Assembly (NCBI GenBank): GCA_003161495.1
Contig: PMOP01000504.1
Coordinates: forward strand, 1-7,241
Direction: 5' to 3'
DNA from: Acidobacteriota bacterium
GTDB lineage: Bacteria; Acidobacteriota; Terriglobia; Acidiferrales; UBA7541
Length of the DNA: 7,241 nt
This document shows, in pieces, positions 1 through 5,677 of the stretch. The notes beneath the pieces were generated by a model. The model did no database searches, had not been told where the DNA came from, and worked only from the letters and a program-made list of their open reading frames with translations. The stretch's first letter is position 1. Each line of letters opens with the position of its first letter. The translations under genes and the position numbers were made by a program.

Positions 1-530
1 ACTTCGCGTTCGGCCGGCGCGCTGATCTGGAAGAATTCGCGCTCCTTGAAATTACCCATACCGGCGACGATGTTGGAAGGGAACTGCTCGATCATCGTAT
101 TGAAATCGCGCACCACGGCGTTGTAGTAGCGCCGCGCATTCTGCAGAGAGTCTTCAATCTGATTGAGTGTGTTCTGCAACTGCGTGAAGCTCTCCACCGC
201 GCGGAGCTGAGGATACGCCTCGGCCAGCGCAAAGACTTGCCGCAGCGCCCCGGTCAGCAGCCCTTCGGCTTCTCCCTTGGCCGCCGGGCCCTGCGCCGAC
301 ATGGCCTGATTCCTCGCCGCCACGACGCCTTCGAGCGTGCCTTTTTCGTGCGCGGCATAGCCCTTCACCGTCTCCACTATGTTGGGGATCAGGTCGTAGC
401 GCCGCTTGAGTTGCACGTCAATGTCCGACCAGGCGTTATCGCAGGTCACCTTCAGCCGCACCAGGCCGTTGTAGGCGTACATGAGGTACATCACCACAGC
501 CACGACAAAGACAATGAGGCCGATTAGCAT
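1..530 (-). CDS. lemA: LemA family membrane protein, 3' end cut by window edge
   Basis: Read on the minus strand from the ATG at 530, this gives 176 residues running off the left edge. Residues 2-20 form one hydrophobic segment (LIGLIVFVVAVVMYLMYAY), an N-terminal membrane anchor or signal anchor. Then follow the family landmarks: NAWSDIDVQLKRRYDLIPN at 32-50, an amphipathic helical region with AARNQAM near 71-77, and the C-terminal FNTMIEQFPSNIVA region near 143-156. LemA proteins are usually about 185-200 residues, so only a short tail is missing. The biochemical role is not settled for the family; it is a helical-bundle envelope protein often next to TPM-domain or HtpX genes, none of which is visible here. 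The start is supported by AAAGGA about seven bases upstream. It is transcribed divergently from comM and appears to be ordinary host flank. Confidence 0.93.
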   Translation of the reverse strand, partial: MLIGLIVFVVAVVMYLMYAYNGLVRLKVTCDNAWSDIDVQLKRRYDLIPNIVETVKGYAAHEKGTLEGVVAARNQAMSAQGPAAKGEAEGLLTGALRQVFALAEAYPQLRAVESFTQLQNTLNQIEDSLQNARRYYNAVVRDFNTMIEQFPSNIVAGMGNFKEREFFQISAPAERE

Positions 531-920
531 GGGAAAGTCCTTTCTGAATCGAGGGAATGGCCAGATCCGGCACCTAAGGCCACTATAGGAGAGCCTCTGG
601 GGACAGTAAAGCGTTGCGTATCCGCAATGTGCAGTAAGCGTTCTTACCTCTGACAGGACAGAAACCAAGGGGAGGGATAGAAGGCCAGCGGCATAACGCT
701 CATGTTATCAATGACTTGCTTTATTTTGCCGTTGCCGGGTAGAAGTCTCCGCGGGAATTAGATCGCCAATCGAGCCCTTTGGCGACGGCGGCACACGCTC
801 CGCTTTGCAAGACGATTCCGCCGGCCGCGAATCATGGCCGTTACCCCTATCAATCGCTGGTATATCAATGCCAAATGAGTTACTCTTGCGCCCGTCGGAA
901 ACTGTCACTGTTGATGACAC
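531..920. other. Divergent lemA-comM intergenic region
   Basis: About 390 bases separate the two divergent host genes. Besides the lemA promoter it holds two small stem-loops in a row: TTGCG-TATC-CGCAA (614-627), extendable outward by one C-G and two G-T pairs, and GTAAG-CGTT-CTTAC (634-647). They could be operators or a small terminator, but each stem is only five perfect pairs. No tRNA or convincing protein gene is visible. A 19-codon frame from ATG 701 has a purine-rich stretch upstream but too little sequence to call. No clear comM promoter could be picked out. Confidence 0.4.
582..610 (-). promoter_or_regulatory. Candidate sigma70-type promoter of lemA
   Basis: On the minus strand there is a -35 element TTTACT (605-610), a 17-base spacer and a -10 element TATAGT (582-587). 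They match the consensus hexamers at four and five of six positions. Transcription would start near 575, leaving a leader of about 45 bases before the lemA ATG at 530. This is a by-eye match with correct spacing and position; no other good pair was seen upstream of lemA. Confidence 0.45.
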
Positions 921-1904
921 ATGCATTTTAAAAACTTCAGCGCCGCGGTGTTTGGCATCGACGCCTACCTCATGGAAGTGGAGGTGGACGTCGGCTCGGG
1001 AAAGCCCGGCGATTTCAACATCGTTGGATTGCCCGACATTGCCGTGAAGGAGAGCCGCGAGCGCATCAAGGCGGCGCTGAAAAATTGCGGCCACGATTTT
1101 CCGTTTCAGAGCGTCACGGTCAACCTCGCGCCCGCCGACATTCGCAAGGAAGGATCGGCGTTCGATCTTCCAATGGCGCTTTCCATTCTGGGTTGCGAGG
1201 GCGCGTTCTTCGGCAAACGGCTCGATCAATATATTTTTCTTGGAGAGCTTTCGCTCGACGGTCAAGTGCGTTCGGTGCGCGGGTCTCTCTCGGCCGCGCT
1301 CGCGGCGCGCGAACACAAAATAAAAGCGGTAGTCGTGCCCGAAGCCAATGCGCGCGAGGCCGCGGTCGTCGAGGGAATCGACGTGTTCGCTGTCCGCAAT
1401 CTGCCGCAAGCCATCGACCTCGTCAACGTGCCGGAATCCTTTACGCCGGTGCGCGTCGACGCGAACACCATGCTGGCCGACGCCGCGCAGTATGCCGTCG
1501 ACATGCGCGACGTCCGCGGCCAGGGAGCCGCCAAGCGCGCGCTCGAAGTCGCCTGCGCCGGTGGACACAACATTATTTTTATCGGGCCGCCGGGCGCGGG
1601 AAAAACAATGCTGGCCAAGCGCATCCCCACGATCCTCCCGCCCATGTCGCTCGAAGAAGCTATCGAAACGACGCGCATCCACAGCGTCGCGGGATTGCTC
1701 GACGACGCGCGCGGACTTGTCGGCACGCGTCCGTTCCGCGCGCCGCATCACACGATCAGTGACGCCGGCCTGATTGGCGGCGGCGCGATCCCGCGGCCGG
1801 GCGAAGTTTCTCTGGGCCATCACGGCGTTCTTTTTCTCGATGAATTGCCGGAGTTCGAGCGCAACGTCCTCGAAGTAATGCGCCAGCCGCTCGATTTCGA
1901 CTGA
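921..1904 (+). pseudogene. comM: comM/yifB Mg-chelatase-like AAA+ ATPase, 3' part removed by element insertion
   Basis: ComM-type proteins are AAA+ ATPases of about 500 residues; ComM is a hexameric helicase that promotes branch migration during natural transformation. This frame gives 327 residues. The N-terminal ChlI-like domain is clear ([19 protein letters not shown] at 6-24, [17 protein letters not shown] at 33-49). The AAA+ part has Walker A GPPGAGKT at 222-229, [10 protein letters not shown] at 269-278 and Walker [11 protein letters not shown] at 302-311. Homology runs through LEVMRQPL (317-324); relatives continue with E-D-G and about 170 more residues, but here the frame reads D-F-D and stops. 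The rest of the AAA+ lid and the C-terminal domain are lost. A TGA at 915-917 lies directly upstream in frame, so ATG 921 is the earliest start, without a strong ribosome site. The remnant keeps its nucleotide-binding motifs but is probably inactive. The 3' end overlaps the opposing recombinase frame by 149 bases. Confidence 0.92.
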
Positions 1905-3432
1905 CTTCGTTACCACCTCCCGCAAGTAAGTTTAACATCAGCGACTTAACGGCGTACCGCTCAACTCGAATCTCCGGGCAGAGCGCCGCGAGCAGAGCGC
2001 GCTTGTCGTCACGGGCCAAAAACTCCCATTCAGCGAACGGTTCGAGAATTTCCTCGAAGTCTGCATCTGTTATCGCTTCCGGCACTACTGGAATGGAATC
2101 GACGAGGATCTGGCGGAAGGCACGGAGTTCGCTGTCGATGTTCAGAATCCGGCTGTCACGTTCCGCCTTGTCAACTGCTCCATCGAAAAATGCTTCGAGT
2201 ATTCGCTGCCTCTTGGCTTCGAGGCTCTCCAGTTTTCTGTCGATAACGATTCTCTCGGTGGCCCCCGTGCTGACGGAACTTTGAATCCCCGCGTTGAACT
2301 CATCGACCACGCTTCGGAGAAACTCCGGCTCGCGCAGCTTCTCGCCAAGCAGGAAATCTATCTTTGGTTCCAGCTTCTTTCGCAGCATGTAGGGATTGGA
2401 GCAGGGAGTCAGTCCGCGGGTAGCACGAAGCCTCGCTTCGCGTGTGTTCCGCGACTTGCAGACGTAAAACTCATTTTTCGAAGTGTGCGTGTAAAGCAAG
2501 CTCGAGCAATCGCCGCACGCCAGGAATCCATTGTAGGTGTAGCGATTCGGCGCATCGGCATAAGAGCGCCAATGTTTTTCTTTCTTGAGTCTGATTGTCT
2601 GCTGGACGCGGTTGAAGTCCGCCTCGCTCACGATCGCGTCAAGTACGCGAACGCGAATGACTTCATCCGGCGCACGTTCAATCTTCCGGCGATAGCCTTG
2701 CCGTCCGTTAGGTCTGCTAACGTAGCCGACGCTTGAAGGATCGCGCTTTTCTCGATAGACACGCCAGCCGGTATAGATCGGGTTTTCGAGAATGAAGCGC
2801 ACGTTGGTTCTCGGGATGTGCAGCTTTTGAGAGAGAACCGTGTAACTGGTTTCTCCGGAAAGGAAAAGGCGAAATGCGGTCCGCACTTTCTCCCCATCTG
2901 CTGTGTACGACCATCCCGCTTTTGGAGAATAAGCGACGCCATACGGCAGGTTGGATTCGCCGCCTGGATGCTTGCCTGCGCGCCGCATTGACTCCTTAGC
3001 GTCATTCATACGCTCGATGATTTCTCGTCGTTCCATGCCTGCCATCGCCGCGCGGATAGTTCCGATCAGCCGCCCACTCTTGGATGCCAAATCAATCGGT
3101 CCGTCCGGAAGGTAAAGCACGGTTTGCGTGTCAATGAATTGCTGAAGCAACGCGTAGTCGGTGAATTTCTCGGGCCGCATAAGGCGGGAAAATTCCTTCG
3201 TCACGACGCCATGAATTTCCGGCGACTCCATCATCCGCAAGAGTTCCTGCATCTGCGGAGAACTGAGCACTGCTGCGCCTGACACATCGACGATCTCGAT
3301 GCTCTTCACGATTTTGAGGCTAAAGGTCAGCACCGTGCGGCGATTGGCTTCACGCTGGGCAGGGATGCCCGCGCGGTCTTCGCCCGCCTGCTGCTCAGTT
3401 GATACGCGGATTAGTTCGATGACATTCTTCAT
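1756..3432 (-). CDS. Large serine recombinase (site-specific integrase)
   Basis: A 558-residue member of the large serine recombinase family, which cut and exchange DNA at att sites through a phosphoserine link. The resolvase-type catalytic domain spans about 1-150: catalytic Ser11 in [14 protein letters not shown] (81-86) carrying active-site arginines, and the long E helix around 120-150. A Recombinase domain follows at about 160-285 ([28 protein letters not shown]). A zinc ribbon has Cys306, Cys309, Cys325 and Cys344. A charged, probably coiled-coil stretch (about 390-445) and a C-terminal segment complete it. The ATG at 3432 has AGGA about ten bases upstream and lies inside the end of the 58-residue gene, suggesting translational coupling. 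Residues from about 513 onward (R/G/A-rich, no recognisable fold) are encoded by the antisense of comM beyond the junction, so the native element-encoded protein probably ended differently. Family assignment is firm; the claim that it performed this insertion is inference. Confidence 0.93.
   Translation of the reverse strand: MKNVIELIRVSTEQQAGEDRAGIPAQREANRRTVLTFSLKIVKSIEIVDVSGAAVLSSPQMQELLRMMESPEIHGVVTKEFSRLMRPEKFTDYALLQQFIDTQTVLYLPDGPIDLASKSGRLIGTIRAAMAGMERREIIERMNDAKESMRRAGKHPGGESNLPYGVAYSPKAGWSYTADGEKVRTAFRLFLSGETSYTVLSQKLHIPRTNVRFILENPIYTGWRVYREKRDPSSVGYVSRPNGRQGYRRKIERAPDEVIRVRVLDAIVSEADFNRVQQTIRLKKEKHWRSYADAPNRYTYNGFLACGDCSSLLYTHTSKNEFYVCKSRNTREARLRATRGLTPCSNPYMLRKKLEPKIDFLLGEKLREPEFLRSVVDEFNAGIQSSVSTGATERIVIDRKLESLEAKRQRILEAFFDGAVDKAERDSRILNIDSELRAFRQILVDSIPVVPEAITDADFEEILEPFAEWEFLARDDKRALLAALCPEIRVERYAVKSLMLNLLAGGGNEVSRNRAAGALLRGRCARTPAIHREKERRDGPEKLRPAAGSRRRQSGRRH
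1888..1905. other. Left junction (attL-like) of the integrated element in comM
   Basis: ComM family sequence is intact through the codons for R-Q-P-L (1881-1892) and perhaps GA of the next acidic codon (1893-1894), then stops matching. To the right comes a large serine recombinase pointing at this junction, the usual position of an integrase beside its attachment site. The crossover therefore lies close to CCGCTCGA (1887-1894). No copy of the missing comM half, hence no attR, is visible in the rest of the window. The exact crossover dinucleotide cannot be fixed without the empty site or attR. Confidence 0.65.
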
Positions 3433-3571
3433 TGCTCAATCCTGTGAGCTTGCGTGCAAGAGCGAACACCTGATCTTTGTCGTTTGCCCGGATTGCCGAG
3501 CGCATCAGAGTGAGAATGTTTCTCCGCTTCCGCGCGATTTCGAGCACCTTCTCAATCACTTGAGCGCCCAT
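3395..3571 (-). CDS. Small basic protein overlapping the integrase start
   Basis: A 58-residue protein read from ATG 3571 to TGA 3395: MGAQVIEKVLEIARKRR at the start and [12 protein letters not shown] at the end. It is preceded by GAGG five bases before the ATG, with an in-frame TGA just upstream of that, so the start is well defined. Its last 38 bases overlap the first codons of the recombinase in another frame, the arrangement of a coupled two-gene unit. It has 12 Lys/Arg against 6 Asp/Glu and looks like two or three short helices with no cysteine pair, signal or membrane segment. I do not recognise the family. Position and charge would suit an accessory DNA-binding partner of the integrase, for example a directionality factor, or a regulator; this is inference only. 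Confidence 0.62.
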   Translation of the reverse strand: MGAQVIEKVLEIARKRRNILTLMRSAIRANDKDQVFALARKLTGLSNEECHRTNPRIN

Positions 3572-3617
3572 ATTACCTCATCGCCCTGTTGAAAAATGTA
3601 GTCGCTTTTTCGGTTCG

Positions 3618-3790
3618 CATTTACTCTTGCCCTGCTTCGAACAATGGCCCTAGGCTGGGCGTCGGCTCGCCCGCGCGCTGCTCGATTCGCCAGTTGACCC
3701 ATTGCGGAAGCTGGCGAAGCTCCTCGGGAATGTTCAGAAATCGGTTATCGGCGCTTATGTTGCACCCCCTGGCGGGCAACTTGAGCCGAT
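3618..3790 (-). pseudogene. Remnant of a phage/plasmid-type primase-helicase N-terminus
   Basis: Between the XRE gene and the 58-residue gene, the minus strand reads, without an ATG, through NISADNRFLNIPEELRQLP, QWVNWRIEQRAGEPT and then GPLFEAGQE to a TAA at 3618-3620; a TAG lies upstream near 3810. The pattern (n)IPeeLr.LpqWV.Wr.E.R.gkPT is the usual opening of primase/helicase-like replication proteins carried by prophages and integrative elements, where PTK(v/i)P normally follows. Here the match ends right after PT, so only about 30 residues survive between apparent deletions. This suggests the element once carried its own replication gene. The alignment is from memory of the motif and the piece is short, so alternatives, including chance, remain. 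Confidence 0.4.
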
Positions 3791-3832
3791 GCTTCGCGTC
3801 CGAGGATGGCTATTGCCAGTGCTTGTGAACCT

Positions 3833-4072
3833 CTATCGGCCATCGCATTGTCCCAGAACCCGCGCCAGTTGCTTTGTCCCATCAAAGGACATTGGTTGTC
3901 GCAGATATTTTTCTAAGACTCGCGCGACGCTCATGATGTCTTCAGGGGACAGCTCGGTTTCGTGGTTCTCCCAGGATGAAAGTCGTGCCTGAGAAATCCC
4001 TGTAAGTTTTGCGAGGCGCGTCTGGGTGAGGCCGCTTCGCTTCCGAATTTGTGCCCGTTCGATTGATTTCAT
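3833..4072 (-). CDS. XRE-family helix-turn-helix regulator
   Basis: A 79-residue protein consisting almost entirely of a Cro/cI-type DNA-binding domain. Residues 4-58 hold the five-helix pattern, with GLTQTRLAKLTGISQARLSS at 14-33 as the helix-turn-helix and WENHETELSPEDIMSVARVLE following. The C-terminal 20 residues are short and polar, with no peptidase or toxin-like domain. The ATG at 4072 has GGGAGAG just upstream, a strong ribosome site. It heads the minus-strand set leading to the integrase and is divergent from the zinc-ribbon gene across an 82-base gap containing an 8-base palindrome. The natural reading is a repressor of the element's integrase side and probably of its own promoter; an XRE antitoxin without a partner is the alternative. 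Family assignment is firm, target inferred. Confidence 0.85.
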   Translation of the reverse strand: MKSIERAQIRKRSGLTQTRLAKLTGISQARLSSWENHETELSPEDIMSVARVLEKYLRQPMSFDGTKQLARVLGQCDGR

Positions 4073-4103
4073 GTTCTCTCCCAGCGATGTTGAAATCTCC
4101 TTA

Positions 4104-4137
4104 ATAATAATATTTGCAGGGAACGTTCGTGTATATT
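4104..4137. promoter_or_regulatory. Divergent promoter region with palindrome GAACGTTC
   Basis: The 82-base gap between the XRE gene and the zinc-ribbon gene is AT-rich. On the minus strand TATACA (4130-4135), a 17-base spacer and TATTAT (4107-4112) form a plausible promoter for the XRE gene. On the plus strand TATATT (4132-4137) sits about 18 bases before the ATG at 4155. The perfect palindrome GAACGTTC (4121-4128) lies inside the minus-strand spacer and just upstream of the plus-strand -10. A protein bound there could control both directions. The elements were found by eye; the operator role is inference. Confidence 0.35.
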
Positions 4138-4154
4138 AGAATCAAACTAGGGCT

Positions 4155-4739
4155 ATGAGCATAAGGCGTATGTTACGACAACGAGAATACCTCGGCGAGT
4201 TCGAGGCGGGCCGGCTGATTTTATGGCTTGCAGAAAACGAGTATGGGGCAAGAAAACGGATAATTAAGCCTTCGGACAATCGGACTTTAGAGTTCAAGCG
4301 GGTTCATAGAGTATTGGAGCTCGCCCAGCAAGCTCTGGCGTTGGGTCGGGGTTACCGTTCAACAGAAGCATCCATGAAGAGTGAACGGGTTCGCCTGTTA
4401 CAACAGATTGATCTTCGCCTGCGTCGTTACAATTTTCGACTCCGAGTGGGCGATTCACTCGGACCGGATTGGACTGAGCGTAGCCTGAGGCCGATTGACC
4501 CTTCCGAGGCACAAGCCGTTGTCTACTTGTTGAATCTCGCTGAACTCGGTTTGATAGATCGAATTCGACAATGCGGCTGGTGCACAACTTGGTTCTACGC
4601 AAGATTCAAGCATCAGCGATTTTGTAAAACAGAGTGCCAGCAGAGCGCATATGCTAAGACTTCAGACTGGCGAGAACATCGACGAGATTACATGCGCAAA
4701 TACAGAAGGGAGCAGTTGCAACTAAGGAGAAGAAGTTGA
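4155..4739 (+). CDS. Zinc-ribbon protein, CGNR-like C-terminus, function unknown
   Basis: A 194-residue basic protein. The first 130 residues are mostly helical and not recognisable. The C-terminal part has a metal-binding pattern, CGWC (Cys140, Cys143) and FCKTEC (Cys157, Cys161), followed by WREHRRDYMRKYRREQLQL and an arginine-rich end. This CxxC-x13-CxxxC arrangement with an aromatic middle (TTWFYARFKHQRF) resembles the zinc-ribbon tail of CGNR-type putative regulators, though the exact CGNR motif is absent. A nucleic-acid-binding role is likely. The ATG at 4155 is chosen as first in frame; its ribosome site is weak (TAGGG very close), and ATG 4170 is an alternative. It is divergent from the XRE gene and 68 bases before the small recombinase, with a hairpin between. 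Confidence 0.7.
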   Translation: MSIRRMLRQREYLGEFEAGRLILWLAENEYGARKRIIKPSDNRTLEFKRVHRVLELAQQALALGRGYRSTEASMKSERVRLLQQIDLRLRRYNFRLRVGDSLGPDWTERSLRPIDPSEAQAVVYLLNLAELGLIDRIRQCGWCTTWFYARFKHQRFCKTECQQSAYAKTSDWREHRRDYMRKYRREQLQLRRRS

Positions 4740-4747
4740 AAAACGGA

Positions 4748-4776
4748 GCGCGCCGGTGCTTGAACACCGAACGCGC
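4748..4776 (+). repeat. Stem-loop between zinc-ribbon gene and small recombinase
   Basis: GCGCG (4748-4752) pairs with CGCGC (4772-4776), and CGGTG (4754-4758) pairs with CACCG (4765-4769), separated by a one-versus-two-base bulge and closed by the loop CTTGAA. That is ten G-C-rich pairs starting nine bases after the upstream stop codon. There is no T-run after it, so it is not a classic intrinsic terminator. It may still slow transcription, protect the message end or serve as a recombinase subsite. Confidence 0.45.
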
Positions 4777-4787
4777 CCCTGACCGAA

Positions 4788-4806
4788 TGACACACAGGAG
4801 GTGTCA
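4788..4806 (+). promoter_or_regulatory. Ribosome site inside the loop of a small hairpin
   Basis: TGACAC (4788-4793) and GTGTCA (4801-4806) are perfect six-base complements around the loop ACAGGAG. The Shine-Dalgarno core AGGAGG (4796-4801) lies in and at the edge of this loop, with the ATG at 4808 one base after the stem. This strong ribosome site decides the start of the small recombinase. The hairpin might present the site or, if bound by protein, block it; that is inference. Confidence 0.5.
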
Positions 4807-4807
4807 A

Positions 4808-5416
4808 ATGGCTTTAAATAGTCTACAGCGCGTCGCAATCTACGGAAGAGTTTCCACTACCAATCACGGGCAAGACGTCACACTCCAAACTCGCGAGATT
4901 GAGCAATTCACGCAGGCGCGCGGCTGGCATCTGGTGGATTCTTACCTCGACATTGGAATTTCAGGCACCAAAGATAAGCGCCCAGAGTTAGATCGGCTCA
5001 TGGCGGACGCTCACAAACGGCGGTTTGATGTGATTGTCGTTTGGCGCTTCGATCGCTTTGCTAGGTCCGTCTCGCATCTCCTGCGCGCGCTGGAGACGTT
5101 CAACGCGCTCGGCATAGCATTTGTGAGTCTATCTGAGCAAATGGACACCACGACGCCCACCGGCAAAATGATCTTCACTGTTCTTGGAGCTGTGGCCGAG
5201 TTGGAACGCAGCTTGATCGTTGAACGTGTTCGTGCCGGGCTGCGGAACGCACGCGCCAAGGGAAAGACGCTGGGCAGGCCGCGCAAGATCGTGGATGCCG
5301 GCAGACTCGCTTCACTTCGCGCAAAGGGGCTTTCCTTGCGTGCGATTGCATCCGAGTTAGGGATTGGGCTTGCCACGCTGCATCGCACGCCTGTACCCCG
5401 TTCCAAAACTCGGTAA
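4808..5416 (+). CDS. Small serine recombinase (resolvase/invertase type)
   Basis: A 202-residue protein with the standard architecture of a resolvase or DNA invertase. The catalytic Ser16 is in IYGRVSTTN, and the active-site arginine region reads WRFDRFARS (79-87). The E helix has TGKMIFTVLGAVAELERSLI (118-137), followed by VERVRAGLRNARAKGKTLGRPRK. A C-terminal helix-turn-helix spans about 163-195 (GLSLRAIASELGIGLATLHR). Length is normal for the family (about 180-210). An upstream in-frame extension to 4736 is rejected because ATG 4808 has AGGAGG six bases before it. Such enzymes resolve cointegrates or invert segments at nearby sites. Stem-loops lie directly upstream and downstream and could include its sites, but no res or hix pair was identified. 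It is a second serine recombinase in the element and does not replace the large integrase. Confidence 0.92.
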   Translation: MALNSLQRVAIYGRVSTTNHGQDVTLQTREIEQFTQARGWHLVDSYLDIGISGTKDKRPELDRLMADAHKRRFDVIVVWRFDRFARSVSHLLRALETFNALGIAFVSLSEQMDTTTPTGKMIFTVLGAVAELERSLIVERVRAGLRNARAKGKTLGRPRKIVDAGRLASLRAKGLSLRAIASELGIGLATLHRTPVPRSKTR

Positions 5417-5493
5417 ACGGTTTTTGGAACGCGATAGAGGGGTCCCCCGGGGCTTCGGGGTACATTCCGATAACGCCCCGTTTATCCGGATGT
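5399..5493 (+). repeat. Cluster of three stem-loops after the small recombinase
   Basis: First hairpin: CGTTCCAAAA (5399-5408) pairs perfectly with TTTTGGAACG (5422-5431), with three more inner pairs and the recombinase stop codon TAA (5414-5416) in the loop. Second: CCCCGG (5445-5450) with TCGGGG (5455-5460), one G-T pair, loop GGCT. Third: ACATTCCGATAA (5462-5473) with TTATCCGGATGT (5482-5493), ten standard pairs plus one wobble and one mismatch, loop CGCCCCGT. They may act together as a terminator insulating the downstream toxin operon, although no T-run follows, or may be recombinase subsites. Confidence 0.5.
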
Positions 5494-5548
5494 GGTGCTA
5501 ATGAATACGTCTGGTTGCTTGAGGGAATCGTGCTTCTGGTGTAGTGAA

Positions 5549-5582
5549 AGATATCTGCTATGCTACTGTAAAATAGATATTT
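5549..5582. promoter_or_regulatory. Repeated AGATAT boxes upstream of the toxin operon
   Basis: AGATATCT (5549-5556, a perfect palindrome) and AGATATTT (5575-5582) differ at one base and lie 26 bases apart, about two and a half helical turns. They sit 45-80 bases upstream of the predicted toxin promoter. HigA-type antitoxins usually bind short palindromes near their promoter, so these are possible operators; AT-rich chance similarity is equally possible. Confidence 0.22.
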
Positions 5583-5626
5583 AACGTCGTATCATCAAGT
5601 GTACAGAAACATCCACAGAATGCTGC

Positions 5627-5656
5627 TTGACTCCGCGAGATGCGTGTTATTATATA
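5627..5656 (+). promoter_or_regulatory. Promoter of the toxin-antitoxin-chaperone operon
   Basis: TTGACT (5627-5632) matches the -35 consensus at five of six positions. After an 18-base spacer TATATA (5651-5656) fits a -10, with TATAAG overlapping two bases later. Transcription would begin near 5663, about 15 bases before the chosen toxin ATG at 5678. This argues that the TTG at 5627, which opens the same frame, is part of the promoter and not a start codon. A palindrome TGTACA (5600-5605) lies just upstream and could be an operator. Confidence 0.5.
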
Positions 5657-5677
5657 AGTGAACGATGGCTCAGCCCC

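Noticed and set aside
708..1925. Long minus-strand open frame of 405 codons
   Set aside because: It mirrors comM, is Arg/Ala-rich with no family motifs, and arises from the GC-rich third positions of the real gene on the opposite strand.
2426..2440. Inverted repeat CGAAGC-CTC-GCTTCG inside the recombinase
   Set aside because: Six pairs within a well-conserved coding segment (Arg/Ala codons) are likely chance, with no regulatory context.
2281..2736. Plus-strand frame of 151 codons within the recombinase
   Set aside because: It is antisense to the conserved zinc-ribbon and Recombinase-domain coding sequence and has no motifs or ribosome site.
4736..4807. Upstream extension of the small recombinase
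   Set aside because: The strong Shine-Dalgarno at 4796-4801 and family length both place the start at ATG 4808.
5399..5493. Integron attC-like site
   Set aside because: The paired GTTRRRY/RYYYAAC core boxes and typical attC layout are absent, and no tyrosine integron integrase is seen.
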